From an archaeon (lineage in GTDB: Archaea > Asgardarchaeota > Hermodarchaeia > Hermodarchaeales > Hermodarchaeaceae), in NCBI GenBank assembly GCA_016550415.1, contig JABXGU010000761.1:1-25861 (forward strand): DNA of 25,861 nt, written 5' to 3'. The notes under the pieces are model-generated. The model made no database searches and had not been told where the DNA came from. It saw only the letters and a program-made list of their open reading frames with translations. A program made the translations under genes and the position numbers. How positions within the stretch are numbered: the first letter of the stretch is position 1; each line of letters starts with the position of its first letter. Below, piece after piece: positions 15,949 to 23,575 of this stretch.

Positions 15949-16469
15949 TCTTTGAACCACCAACAGCTACAGAACATACAAGAATCCGGCAGGGATTGTC
16001 ACAGTATATGCCTGTGGAAGATGTGGAAAATTTTCTAAAAGGAAAATACATCTTAGTTGGTCGTGGACGACGAAATGAGGTTTATCTATTAACTAGAGCG
16101 TTATTGGAACTGTATCAAAAAATATCCACCCATCGTCACCCCTACTTCACAGGTCTGTACCTTGGCGAACTTGAAAATGAAACGTTTGAACCCAGCCTTC
16201 ACGTTCTCAGAATGCTCACAGCCAAGGCAAAGGAAAAGGTCATTGTCAGGACAACAGATGAAGGAGAACAACACTTCTTATACGGTCACAATTTATCCTT
16301 AAACCACCTGCAGGATCCATCATTATTAGCTGAGATGGAGAGCAGGGTCATTATCACAAATCAGCGGGGAGAAGGAATAGGATTTTGTGACATAGCAACT
16401 AAAGGAACACAAAAACCAGAATTAATTAGGCTCAAGGATTTGGGATGGTATCTGCGTCGAGGATGGTAA
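15921..16469 (+). CDS. NIP7-like ribosome-assembly protein with PUA domain
   Basis: 182 residues from a TTG at 15921; a later start is possible but would cut a well-formed N-terminal domain. The N-terminal alpha/beta domain (about 15-90) carries GRGRRNEVYLLTRALLELY and GLYLGELENETFEPSLHVLR. The PUA domain (about 95-182) has EKVIVR, EQHFLYGHNLSLNHL and GFCDIATKG. From memory, eukaryotic NIP7 has FLYGN at the same place and the same LGxxxGKFT/LHV layout. NIP7 binds RNA in large-subunit assembly. Overlap with the upstream methyltransferase gene implies coupled translation. NIP7 and NOP2 act together on eukaryotic pre-60S particles. It converges on the L12 operon. Confidence 0.8.
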   Translation: MQARKDRKLIFEPPTATEHTRIRQGLSQYMPVEDVENFLKGKYILVGRGRRNEVYLLTRALLELYQKISTHRHPYFTGLYLGELENETFEPSLHVLRMLTAKAKEKVIVRTTDEGEQHFLYGHNLSLNHLQDPSLLAEMESRVIITNQRGEGIGFCDIATKGTQKPELIRLKDLGWYLRRGW

Positions 16470-16500
16470 TGAATACCTGATTCCAGCTTCCGCTAAACAG

Positions 16501-16545
16501 AATGGATAGAGAAAGATGGAGAGAGCAATGAAGAAGCGAGAGAGC
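16501..16545 (-). other. Pyrimidine-rich tract downstream of the L12 gene
   Basis: The plus strand is strongly purine-rich here, so RNA from the minus strand would be a C/U-rich stretch starting about 22 bases past the L12 stop. Pyrimidine-rich 3' ends occur at archaeal termination sites, but there is no clean T-tract. Candidate terminator of the stalk operon only. Confidence 0.25.
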
Positions 16546-16566
16546 TCTGCCACTCAATAAAGAAAT

Positions 16567-16869
16567 TTAGCCAAAGAGCGCGCCGAGTCCTGTTACTTCT
16601 TCAGCCTTTTCTTCTTCCTTTGGCTTCTCTTTTGCCTTGGGCTTTTCTTCAGTTTGAGGAGTAGCTGCAGTAGCAGCGGGAGCTGCAGCTGCTACGGGAA
16701 CAGCCCTGATAGCATCATCGATATCGATGTCTTTCAAGGTTGCAACCAGAGCTTTAATACGACCTGCATCAGGTGTAATTTCTGCAGCTTCTAGTACCTT
16801 TGTTAAGGAGGGAGCAGTAACTTTTTTGCCCGCTTTATGAAGCAACATTGCACCATAGATATATTCCAT
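16567..16869 (-). CDS. rpl12: Ribosomal protein L12 / P1 (stalk)
   Basis: 100 residues. N-terminal dimerisation domain MEYIYGAMLLHKAGKKVTA with the helical PSLTKVLEAAEITPDAGRIKALV and DIDDAIRAVP, then an alanine-rich hinge (AAAAPAATAA), then a lysine/glutamate-rich linker and the conserved tail EEVTGLGALFG. The tail binds GTPase factors such as aEF1A and aEF2, and the dimer docks on L10. Length and tail are normal for archaeal P1. ATG follows GGAGG. It is the last gene of the L11-L1-L10-L12 unit, about 100 bases after L10. It converges on the NIP7-like gene. Confidence 0.97.
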   Translation of the reverse strand: MEYIYGAMLLHKAGKKVTAPSLTKVLEAAEITPDAGRIKALVATLKDIDIDDAIRAVPVAAAAPAATAATPQTEEKPKAKEKPKEEEKAEEVTGLGALFG

Positions 16870-16972
16870 TAATTGTTAGCCTCCAGTTTACCATTTGAAG
16901 TCCTGTGATTTTTTCCTGTAGAGAAGAACGCATCCAACGAGGTTTATTTTAACTTTTCGTCTGAAACTATGT

Positions 16973-17893
16973 CTAATTGGGGTGAGCTTCAGGGTTCTTG
17001 TTCTTCACAGCATGAGCCAGGGATTTTGCTTGTTGTTCAGCCTGAGCTAATATTTCAGGTGCTGTTTCGCTGGTGATAACCCCAGCACGAAGAGCCAAAG
17101 CCCGAGCTTCAGTGTAAGCGCGTTGCAGCAATATTGGTATGGTAGCATCGGTTGCATAACCAATTGCCAATGCAAGAGAAAGACTTGATTGAGCTCCACT
17201 ATGCAACTTGTCAAGAACGTCACTTCTTGAGATTCCGAAAACTTCTGCAGACAAAATCGTACCATTGTCATAAGCGACTGACATTTTCAGCCAAATGACA
17301 TATGGTTCCAAACCAAGACGAGAAAGAACAAGAGCTTGGGATTTGCCCACAGTTTCTCCTGCTTTGACGACAACATGATCTGCCGTTATCCAAACTGAAC
17401 CAGCTTGAACCCTTGTTTTTAGTCCAATTTGGCTAAGTTCAGTAATTATCGGACCAGCAGGAAAACCAGTATTGCCTGCAGATATTTCAATATCCACAGG
17501 AGAGACACTGCCTACTTTTGCTGGCGCTTTAGCTTTATTATGCTGAAGAAGATCATTTAATTCAAATGGACTAATGTTTGTGAAAGCAAAGGCACAGGAC
17601 CCCTCTACATAGGGAATGAGCTTTTCTAGACCTTTTCTTTTTTCTGAAGCAATCTTTAATGCGCGTTCCATAAGCGTGTTTCTTGCTAAATGAATGATGG
17701 CTTTAGGACGCAGAGCTTTCTTAATGATTTGGAATTGTTTGGATCCTATCTGTTCTGTGCGGAGTATAGCAACATACTCGTATTTCTCAAAAAGTGAGAG
17801 TAGGAGTTTAATTCTTGCTAGTTTGCTTTGAGGAACTGGTCGTCCCTTAGAAGTCAAATTCTCTGCATTTGTGGATGAAGAGCTTGTACTCAT
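16973..17893 (-). CDS. rpl10: Ribosomal protein L10 / P0 (stalk base), short C-terminus
   Basis: 306 residues. The rRNA-binding N-terminal domain (about 20-125) has KYEYVAILRTEQIGSKQFQ and LARNTLMERAL. The inserted domain (about 126-215) has PAKVGSVSPVDIEISAGNTG and FPAGPIITELSQIGLKT. The helical spine follows: ILLQRAYTEARALALRAGV and APEILAQAEQQAKSLAHAVK, each probably docking one L12 dimer. The protein then stops at NKNPEAHPN; the acidic linker and GLGALFG tail of the usual 330-340-residue archaeal P0 are absent, and only two spine helices are clear rather than three. No frameshifted tail was found after the stop. A long Ser/Thr-rich start (MSTSSSST) precedes the core. ATG follows GGTGA. 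Confidence 0.95.
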   Translation of the reverse strand: MSTSSSSTNAENLTSKGRPVPQSKLARIKLLLSLFEKYEYVAILRTEQIGSKQFQIIKKALRPKAIIHLARNTLMERALKIASEKRKGLEKLIPYVEGSCAFAFTNISPFELNDLLQHNKAKAPAKVGSVSPVDIEISAGNTGFPAGPIITELSQIGLKTRVQAGSVWITADHVVVKAGETVGKSQALVLSRLGLEPYVIWLKMSVAYDNGTILSAEVFGISRSDVLDKLHSGAQSSLSLALAIGYATDATIPILLQRAYTEARALALRAGVITSETAPEILAQAEQQAKSLAHAVKNKNPEAHPN

Positions 17894-17911
17894 TTAGGTT
17901 CACCATCAAAT

Positions 17912-18556
17912 TTACATTTCAATTTTTACCGCTGGGCCCATAGTTGTTTTTGTAAGCACACTACCAATGTTTTGTAGACCGCGTTCAAGATGAGTTTCCA
18001 AAGCAGTAAGGACAGTCTGAATATTATCAGCTACATGCTTAGGATCCATGGACCGTTTACCAATTTTTATCTGAATAACTAGGTTCTTTCGCATGCGTAT
18101 TTTAACAGAAGATGAGAATTCTGAAAGGAGTTTTCCGATGTCAGCATCAGGTGGCACAGGACGGGGCATTTTACCTCGAGGACCAAGTACTGGACCCAGA
18201 ATACGACCAATCACAGGCATCATATCAGCTTGAGCAATAAAGAATTGCATCTCTTCAGCAAGTGCCTTAGCGGCATCTTTGTCAGATTCCAAACGAGCAA
18301 GTTCATCGGCTTCAATTACGTGAGTTGCACCAGCCTTGCGCGCCCGAAAAGCGAAGTTACCAGAACCAATGATGCAAACTTGCATAGCTTCACCGATGGA
18401 GTGGGGGAGTGTAACATCTAGGTTTAGCTGCTGCCCGCCCTTTTTGAGGTCGATTCCTTTGAGGTTCACAATAATCTCCATTGCTTCCTCAAACTTTCGT
18501 TTCTTTGCTTTGTTTTGTGCTTCAGTAACAGCTGCTTTTATTTTTTCAATGTCCAT
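17912..18556 (-). CDS. rpl1: Ribosomal protein L1 (uL1)
   Basis: 214 residues, the usual archaeal size. Domain I contains FEEAMEIIVNLKGIDLKKGGQQLNLDV and the C-terminal strand; domain II has PVIGRILGPVLGPRGKMPRPVPPDADI, the family signature. The end TMGPAVKIEM is typical. It binds 23S rRNA at the mobile L1 stalk and, in other archaea, its own message. ATG follows AGGAGA. Gene spacing within L11-L1-L10 is tight (27 and 18 bases), consistent with a single message. Confidence 0.97.
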   Translation of the reverse strand: MDIEKIKAAVTEAQNKAKKRKFEEAMEIIVNLKGIDLKKGGQQLNLDVTLPHSIGEAMQVCIIGSGNFAFRARKAGATHVIEADELARLESDKDAAKALAEEMQFFIAQADMMPVIGRILGPVLGPRGKMPRPVPPDADIGKLLSEFSSSVKIRMRKNLVIQIKIGKRSMDPKHVADNIQTVLTALETHLERGLQNIGSVLTKTTMGPAVKIEM

Positions 18557-18583
18557 CGGTGGAGTCGTCTCCTATATTATTGG

Positions 18584-19066
18584 TTATTGAAACTTATCTG
18601 CATGGATGCCTTCATCAATTTCCTTTTGAACTATTCGGGGGTTCTTTCCGTCCACAGTAATGCCCATGCTCACACATGTTCCCAACACGGATTTCACTTG
18701 ATTAGCCAATGTGCTACCAAGCAAATCCCTTTCTTTTGCTCGTACCACTGAAATCGCTTGAGCTAGAGTTATGTTTCCAGTGACTTGTGTTCCTGCCGTG
18801 CCAGTTCCCTTTTCAGCGCCAACCTCTTTTAGAATTAGGGCGGCGGTGGGAGGGAGACCCACGTTTATCTTAAACTCTTTTGTTTCAGTGTCAACTATGA
18901 TTGTAACTGGAACCTTCAGTCCTTTCAAATCAGCGGTTAGACGATTGATTTCTTGGACTACCTGGTATAGATTAGCCCCCGTTGGACCAAGAACTGGGGC
19001 GATTGGTGGTCCTGCTGATGCTTTGCCACCTTCGACAAGTGCTTCACAAGTCACTGTTTTGCCCAT
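18584..19066 (-). CDS. rpl11: Ribosomal protein L11 (uL11)
   Basis: 160 residues. VEGGKASAGPPIAPVLGPTGANLYQVVQEIN is the N-terminal L11 domain with the rigid GPPI loop. The C-terminal rRNA-binding domain follows (ITLAQAISVVRAKERDLLGSTLANQVKSVLGTCVSMGITVDG). It forms the GTPase-centre base together with L10. ATG follows AGGGG. A TATA-like box at 19112-19120 suggests that the stalk operon begins here rather than with nusG. Confidence 0.97.
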   Translation of the reverse strand: MGKTVTCEALVEGGKASAGPPIAPVLGPTGANLYQVVQEINRLTADLKGLKVPVTIIVDTETKEFKINVGLPPTAALILKEVGAEKGTGTAGTQVTGNITLAQAISVVRAKERDLLGSTLANQVKSVLGTCVSMGITVDGKNPRIVQKEIDEGIHADKFQ

Positions 19067-19091
19067 GATGAATTTCCCCTAGTAGGAGTTC

Positions 19092-19104
19092 AGCTTCTGA
19101 AGCT
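19092..19104. repeat. Short inverted repeat in the L11 promoter region
   Basis: AGCTTC, one base, GAAGCT: a perfect 6-base inverted repeat between the TATA-like box and the predicted transcription start of the L11 operon. It could be an operator that blocks polymerase entry, or chance. Confidence 0.3.
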
Positions 19105-19111
19105 TTAGACG

Positions 19112-19120
19112 ATTTAAAAA
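19112..19120 (-). promoter_or_regulatory. Candidate TATA box of the L11-L1-L10-L12 operon
   Basis: The minus strand reads TTTTTAAAT, about 50 bases upstream of the L11 ATG, in a 121-base gap after nusG. The predicted start near 19090 leaves a leader of about 24 bases with the AGGGG ribosome-binding site. Confidence 0.45.
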
Positions 19121-19187
19121 TGTTCTGTCTATGTCTAAGGCTTACCAGATTATTTGGAGAAGAAAAGAGTTTCACGACAATTGACAT

Positions 19188-19685
19188 TTAGAGTTCGAGA
19201 ATGTCCTTCTCTTCTTCTAGTTCCTCGCGTTCACCTCGCTCAACAATTCGAAGGAAGTCGGCATGAACTTTCACGGGTATTGGAGATGGTGCTTCGAAGA
19301 GTTCGAGTGTTATCTCATCTTTTGATGCGTCAATTCTCATGACGCGTGCTCGCTCTCCTTTGAATGGACCACCGGTGATTTCTACTATGTCTCCTATTTC
19401 TAGGTCCTGTGTTGGTGGTCGTGGTACCAAGATGTGTTCAATTTCTTGGAGGAGAATTTTGCCAGGTATGATTCCTTTGATATGGGGTATGCCTGCGATA
19501 GCGAGTTCAACTTCTCGTGAACTGCGTGCTTCAATGAAAATATAGCCTTTCAAGGGTTCTGGGACGAGAATGGCTTTGAGGTTCACCTGCCGCTTTGATA
19601 CACGCCCTGAAATAACGTGGGCGATTCCCTTCTCTTGTCCTATTGTCGTTCTTACGACATAGAGGTTAGTACCTTCTTCCGCCAT
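19188..19685 (-). CDS. spt5: Spt5/NusG transcription elongation factor
   Basis: 165 residues. The NGN domain (about 1-85) begins NLYVVRTTIGQEKGIAHVISGRV and contains YIFIEARSSREVELAIAGIPHIKG; the KOW domain (about 95-150) has LEIGDIVEITGGPFKGERARVMRIDASKDEI. It clamps RNA polymerase with Spt4 and links it to ribosomes. The C-terminus adds an acidic tail (EREELEEEKDILEL), longer than in many archaea. The gene follows secE by 45 bases, the conserved secE-spt5 pair. ATG follows GAGATGA. Confidence 0.95.
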   Translation of the reverse strand: MAEEGTNLYVVRTTIGQEKGIAHVISGRVSKRQVNLKAILVPEPLKGYIFIEARSSREVELAIAGIPHIKGIIPGKILLQEIEHILVPRPPTQDLEIGDIVEITGGPFKGERARVMRIDASKDEITLELFEAPSPIPVKVHADFLRIVERGEREELEEEKDILEL

Positions 19686-19730
19686 TGACTGTCATCTCAG
19701 AATTAAGTAGATCTAAATCCTCGTTTTTTA

Positions 19731-19922
19731 TCAACTAGTTGAAGTCGGAAATGTTGATGTAATTACTGAGAAGATTAACCTAATCATGAACCCAACTATT
19801 CCAACAACGATTAGTCCAAGGAAGCTAATTTTTAATTGCATCCACATCTCGCTTCGTGTTGGCTTCTGAGCAAGTCTCATTATACGCTTAGTATTTTCCC
19901 AGAATGTAGATACGTCCGGCAT
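19731..19922 (-). CDS. secE: SecE / Sec61-gamma protein translocase subunit
   Basis: 63 residues from the ATG at 19922, which lies five bases after AGGTGA (19928-19933); a GTG at 19931 would overlap that site. The amphipathic helix FWENTKRIMRLAQKPTRSEMW and one membrane helix (ISFLGLIVVGIVGFMIRLIF) match the SecE/Sec61-gamma fold with the conserved KPTRSE-type region. It stabilises SecY in the membrane. It is the first gene of the secE-spt5 pair and lies 65 bases after dtd2. Confidence 0.93.
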   Translation of the reverse strand: MPDVSTFWENTKRIMRLAQKPTRSEMWMQLKISFLGLIVVGIVGFMIRLIFSVITSTFPTSTS

Positions 19923-19956
19923 TATATTCACCTACAATGCTTGCCTTACCGTGCTC

Positions 19957-19964
19957 CTAATAAG
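19957..19964 (-). promoter_or_regulatory. Candidate promoter of secE-spt5
   Basis: The minus strand reads ACTTATTA here, with another AT-rich GATATATT at about 19973-19980. Either could place transcription start 13-30 bases ahead of secE. Weak, called from position only. Confidence 0.28.
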
Positions 19965-19987
19965 TTTTTTCGAATATATCAGTTGGA

Positions 19988-20836
19988 TTATTCAAATTGA
20001 CTGTCAGCGTGAAGAAGGTCACGAACTCGTCTTGGCTCAAGTCCCACATTATTAAGAACATCCAATAGATGGTCACGCTGACCTCCTTTCATTCCTTTCC
20101 AATCTATAGCAGCATAGCATACCTCACCCTTAGTACGATTTATGGCGTGTTGGACAAGTGTTTCAGAAACTTCGGATATATGATATCCTGGCATTATATG
20201 GGAAAGTGCATATTCTGTTTCAGTACAAATACGTGAAAACGCTGGGCAATAGTGAGGACCGCCAAAACCAAGGACTATTGGATAGCTTTCATCCATTTTT
20301 TCAGCAACAGATACAATGCTCTTAGCTACAATTTCAGCAGCTGTTTTATTATGCCATTCCTCTTCTGTACTTCCAATCTCTATGAAGATAACTGGTGTGT
20401 TCTCTATCCAAGGTCCATGATGGGTTGCTTCCAATCCGCATGCCCAATCCACAAGATTTTGCCGCTTTTGCGCTTCCAGGAGAGTAAGAAAAGCGACCTT
20501 TAAGGCGGTTGGAGGTGCAATACATAATCTAGATGGTTTGCCGCCAAGCTGTGCATCTGACCAGTTCCCTGGAACGTGTGCGAGAAGAGCAGGCTTGAAG
20601 GCTGCTGATTTGTGTCTTGAGGCAAAAATGAAGAGGTCAGCAGATAATTGTTCATCGAGCTGATCAGCGTATATGCTATCGGATTGAATTGTAACAAGTG
20701 ATAGGTTGCCCAATTTGTAAATGGGATATGAATCAAATGTGGCTTCAGTTTCGGTGAAAGGAAATAACGCCAACAGTTGCTGCTTGATATTCTGAGCAGC
20801 TATGTCTTGAAGTGAACAGAGGCAAATGACGGACAC
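19988..20836 (-). CDS. dtd2: D-aminoacyl-tRNA deacylase, DTD2/GEK1 type
   Basis: 282 residues. It hydrolyses D-aminoacyl-tRNAs and, in plants and archaea, also clears N-ethyl- and N-methyl-D-aminoacyl adducts formed with aldehydes. Motifs of the family: FASRHKS (71-77), ATHHGPW (137-143), FIEIGSTEEEW (151-161) and GFGGPHYCP (190-198), which line the metal or active site. A C-terminal domain follows (AIDWKGMKGGQRDHLLDVLNN). GTG start at 20836, 24 bases after argF, so probably co-transcribed with it. Family is clear from several motifs; the gene is not usually next to argF, so the pairing looks lineage-specific. Confidence 0.92.
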   Translation of the reverse strand: MSVICLCSLQDIAAQNIKQQLLALFPFTETEATFDSYPIYKLGNLSLVTIQSDSIYADQLDEQLSADLFIFASRHKSAAFKPALLAHVPGNWSDAQLGGKPSRLCIAPPTALKVAFLTLLEAQKRQNLVDWACGLEATHHGPWIENTPVIFIEIGSTEEEWHNKTAAEIVAKSIVSVAEKMDESYPIVLGFGGPHYCPAFSRICTETEYALSHIMPGYHISEVSETLVQHAINRTKGEVCYAAIDWKGMKGGQRDHLLDVLNNVGLEPRRVRDLLHADSQFE

Positions 20837-20860
20837 GGCTAATAACTCTGCGTTAATGGA

Positions 20861-21790
20861 TTATAGGAGTAAGGTAAGTGCAGCTTTTTCTGTATGAAGC
20901 CTGTTCTCTGCTTCATCCCAAACCACACTATGTGGACCTTCAATCACAGCATCAGTAATTTCTTCATCACGGTGAGCGGGCAAACAATGCATGATGATAA
21001 CATGGGGAGCAGCTAATTTCACTAATTCTTCATTGATTTGATAATTTGGTAGGAATGTAGCTATTCGTTTTTCCCGTTCCTTATCTTGGCCCATTGACAC
21101 AAATACGTCGGTGTACAGGACGTCAGCATCCGTTACAGCTTTTTGAACGTCATGAGTTATTTCAATTCTTGCCATGTATTCCTCTGCCCTTTCCTTTGCT
21201 ATTTTGGTTACCTCTTTGTCAGGTTCATAGCCTGAAGGGCAGGCTACAACAACGTCCATTCCCATTGCAGAGCCGCCAAGCATCAATGAGTGGCAAACAT
21301 TGTTTCCATCGCCTATGAACACGAGTTTTAAGCCTTCCAACTCGTTTAGTTTTTCTCGTATCGTAAGTAAATCCGCTAAAGCTTGGCAAGGATGAAACTT
21401 GGGAGTAAGCGCATTGATCACAGGAATAGAACTGTTATCTGCAAGTTCGACTACATTCTCATGACTTGTGGCACGGATAACAATACCGTGAAGGTAACGG
21501 CTTAATACGCGGGCAGTATCAGCAATTGGTTCGCCTCGACTGAGCTGCAACTCTTGAGAGCTAAGGAAAAGAGGGGCACCACTTAATTCATGGATTGCCA
21601 CTTCGAAGCTGACACGAGTACGCGTTGAGGGACGTTCAAATACTAATCCAACTGATTTTCCTAGTAGGTTAGCGGAAATTTCACCCCGATATCTTTGTCG
21701 TTTAACATCAGCAGCAGTATCGAGGAGAAGTTGGATTTCTTCCCGTGTGTAATCTTGGAGACTTAGTAAATGACGACCTTTCAAATTCAT
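20861..21790 (-). CDS. argF: Ornithine carbamoyltransferase
   Basis: Transfers carbamoyl phosphate to ornithine to form citrulline in arginine synthesis. About 309 residues from the ATG at 21790; GTG codons at 21805 and 21799 are alternatives without binding sites. Motifs (numbered from the GTG at 21805): STRTR (60-64) for carbamoyl phosphate, HPCQALADLL (138-147), the SMG ornithine loop (237-239) and HCLPAHRDEE (273-282). SMG marks ornithine rather than acetylornithine or aspartate transcarbamylase. A TATATAAT-type box upstream and a T-tract after ftsY suggest that a new transcription unit starts here. dtd2 follows 24 bases later. A metabolic gene inside a translation and secretion cluster is unusual. 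Confidence 0.95.
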   Translation of the reverse strand: MNLKGRHLLSLQDYTREEIQLLLDTAADVKRQRYRGEISANLLGKSVGLVFERPSTRTRVSFEVAIHELSGAPLFLSSQELQLSRGEPIADTARVLSRYLHGIVIRATSHENVVELADNSSIPVINALTPKFHPCQALADLLTIREKLNELEGLKLVFIGDGNNVCHSLMLGGSAMGMDVVVACPSGYEPDKEVTKIAKERAEEYMARIEITHDVQKAVTDADVLYTDVFVSMGQDKEREKRIATFLPNYQINEELVKLAAPHVIIMHCLPAHRDEEITDAVIEGPHSVVWDEAENRLHTEKAALTLLL

Positions 21791-21837
21791 TGTTTTCACA
21801 CACACTAATTATCAATGCATTCTGCAAAATCCTTCAG

Positions 21838-21847
21838 ATTATATAGG
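21838..21847 (-). promoter_or_regulatory. TATA box of argF-dtd2
   Basis: The minus strand reads CCTATATAAT, an excellent archaeal TATA box. Predicted start near 21816, about 25 bases before the argF ATG. Confidence 0.5.
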
Positions 21848-21866
21848 CTTTGTCTTATTATGGATT

Positions 21867-21880
21867 GAAAACAAAAAAGG
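21867..21880 (-). terminator. T-rich terminator after ftsY
   Basis: Minus-strand CCTTTTTTGTTTTC begins at the base right after the ftsY stop, with T6 and T4. It is followed about 20 bases later by the argF TATA box, so it marks a transcription-unit boundary. Confidence 0.45.
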
Positions 21881-22792
21881 TTAGCTGAATGGTGCTATTC
21901 TTTCAGCAAACCATTCGGGACGGAATACTTCAAGATCAGGATACTCTTGACCCACTCCAACGAAGATGATTGGCTTGCCAGTAGCGATTGCAATAGATAA
22001 TGCAGCACCACCCTTAGCATCTGCATCAACTTTAGTCAGAATTGCTGCATCAATACCAATCGCTTTGTCAAAGGTTTTTGCTTGCTCGATTGCGTCATTG
22101 CCAGCAAGAGCATCCCCCACAAAAATAACCAAATCAGGTTCAGCAACACGATGAATTTTTTCCAATTCTGCCATAAGGTTCCTATCCGTTTGCATTCGAC
22201 CAGCAGTATCAATAAGAACAACATTAATGCCCCGAGCCTTAGCGTGATTGATGGCGTCGAAGGCAACGGATGCAGGGTCTGAACCATATGGACGACTCAA
22301 AACCCGGACTTTAAGGCGGTCCCCATGAGTCTGTAATTGCTCCGAACTACCAGCACGGAATGTATCTGCACAAGCAAATACTACCGAGTAACCCTTTTGC
22401 AGGAGGAGGTGAGCTAACTTGGCAATTGTGGTGGTTTTTCCAGTTCCATTAATACCCAGAAACATTATGATGGCTGGAATATTTTCTTGTCTTCGTTTTT
22501 CAACTAATTGAAGAAGGTCAACTGGTTCCTTTGGAGTTAGGGCTTCGAGAACTGCAGTATAGAGTGCCTTACGAATAATTTCTCCCTTGCTAGAAAGTAG
22601 CCCGATTTGTTCGCCAAGCAGGATTTCTCCAACGTGTTCACAGATTTTTTCAGCAGCTTCCAAAGCCACATCATTTGAAATCAAAGCCATTTGCAAATCT
22701 TCTAAGGCATCACTTAGATTCTTCTCAGAAATGGATTTGTGAGTGACGCGGTAAACAAATCCGTCCACCGCATTTCGAAGCTTTTCGAACAC
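21881..22792 (-). CDS. ftsY: FtsY, signal recognition particle receptor GTPase
   Basis: 303 residues. The N domain (helical bundle, 1-100) is followed by the G domain with GINGTGKTT (113-121, P-loop), DTFRAGSSEQL (143-153), DTAGRMQ (195-201) and TKVDADAKGGAALS (253-266), then GVGQEYPDLEVF (279-290). The acidic A domain of bacterial FtsY is absent, as usual in archaea. It docks ribosome-SRP complexes at the membrane. GTG start at 22792 behind GGGGAT. It forms an operon with L18a and prefoldin alpha, 19 bases after the latter, a widespread archaeal arrangement. Confidence 0.97.
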   Translation of the reverse strand: MFEKLRNAVDGFVYRVTHKSISEKNLSDALEDLQMALISNDVALEAAEKICEHVGEILLGEQIGLLSSKGEIIRKALYTAVLEALTPKEPVDLLQLVEKRRQENIPAIIMFLGINGTGKTTTIAKLAHLLLQKGYSVVFACADTFRAGSSEQLQTHGDRLKVRVLSRPYGSDPASVAFDAINHAKARGINVVLIDTAGRMQTDRNLMAELEKIHRVAEPDLVIFVGDALAGNDAIEQAKTFDKAIGIDAAILTKVDADAKGGAALSIAIATGKPIIFVGVGQEYPDLEVFRPEWFAERIAPFS

Positions 22793-22811
22793 CTTGATAT
22801 CCCCAGAGCTC

Positions 22812-23243
22812 CTAGTCAGATGGCTTCAAGATTTGATTGAGTTGATTCTGTAATTCGTCAATGCGTGCTTGGGTTGATCGAAGTTGCTCCTGTTGACGTT
22901 GGGATAAAGCAGCGAGTTGCTTGTTTTGTTCTTCAAAACCTGCCAATGCTTTATCCAATGTCTTCTCAGCTGCGAACCCTGCGCCCAGAACTTTTACGAC
23001 GCGGCTAGTATCAGCCATCTTAACATGAATGTGAACACCAGAACCAATACTGATCAGTACTTCGTCGCCCGGAGCGTGATTCTTAAGCTCTTTCACAGCA
23101 GCGGCAGTTTCTGCTAATCGTTGGGATTGATAATCAATCATTTGAAGATTGGATTGGCCTCGGGACAATTCCTCCTCCAAGGTTTGGATTGTAACAATCA
23201 ATTGCCTTGCAAATTGTTCTTTTTCCTCTGGGGTTCTTGACAT
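22812..23243 (-). CDS. pfdA: Prefoldin alpha subunit (GimC alpha)
   Basis: 143 residues: a long N-terminal coiled coil (TPEEKEQFARQLIVTIQTLEEEL...), a beta hairpin core (DEVLISIGSGVHIHVKMADTSRVVKVLGAGFAAEKTL, typical of alpha/PFD5-type subunits), and a second coiled coil (QNKQLAALSQRQQEQLRSTQ). Two alpha plus four beta subunits form the jellyfish-shaped chaperone that feeds nascent or denatured proteins to the thermosome. ATG follows a GGAG-like site. It lies between L18a and ftsY in the conserved archaeal order. Confidence 0.95.
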   Translation of the reverse strand: MSRTPEEKEQFARQLIVTIQTLEEELSRGQSNLQMIDYQSQRLAETAAAVKELKNHAPGDEVLISIGSGVHIHVKMADTSRVVKVLGAGFAAEKTLDKALAGFEEQNKQLAALSQRQQEQLRSTQARIDELQNQLNQILKPSD

Positions 23244-23294
23244 GGGAAATAACTCCGCTTTCTAAATTCAACTGGGATATCCGGATTTGATTAT

Positions 23295-23525
23295 TCAAAT
23301 TTCTGCCAATTGCTGGATAATGGGTGCTTTAGCTTCTTTTAGAGAGATTTCATTTATTTTCTCAATTGTGATGGCTTTCCGACCTACACGATGAAAGCTT
23401 CCCAGTAATGAGTACAAATAGTCACAAGCTTCATCCTCTGACAAAGCGCGTATTTCACGCTTAAAATGATAAGTTCGTTTTCGTTTCTGGTAATTCCCTT
23501 GAACACAAAAGATTTTCACGGACAT
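23295..23525 (-). CDS. rpl18a: Ribosomal protein L18a / LX (eL20)
   Basis: 76 residues, the usual archaeal LX size: VKIFCVQGNYQKRKRTYHFKREIRALSEDEACDYLYSLLGS with the conserved F-x-x-E/R core, then RKAITIEKINEISLKEA. It is a large-subunit protein near the 5S rRNA and the exit region. ATG at 23525. A strong TATA box lies 50-60 bases upstream, so it starts its own unit L18a-pfdA-ftsY. Confidence 0.95.
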   Translation of the reverse strand: MSVKIFCVQGNYQKRKRTYHFKREIRALSEDEACDYLYSLLGSFHRVGRKAITIEKINEISLKEAKAPIIQQLAEI

Positions 23526-23575
23526 AAATCCCAGCCTCAGTTAGCATTCGCAACTGCTGAATCGAAAACGTTTCT

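Noticed and set aside
16870..16972. Frameshifted remnant of the L10 C-terminal tail
   Set aside because: I looked for an acidic stretch and GLGALFG in all minus-strand frames after the L10 stop and saw none.
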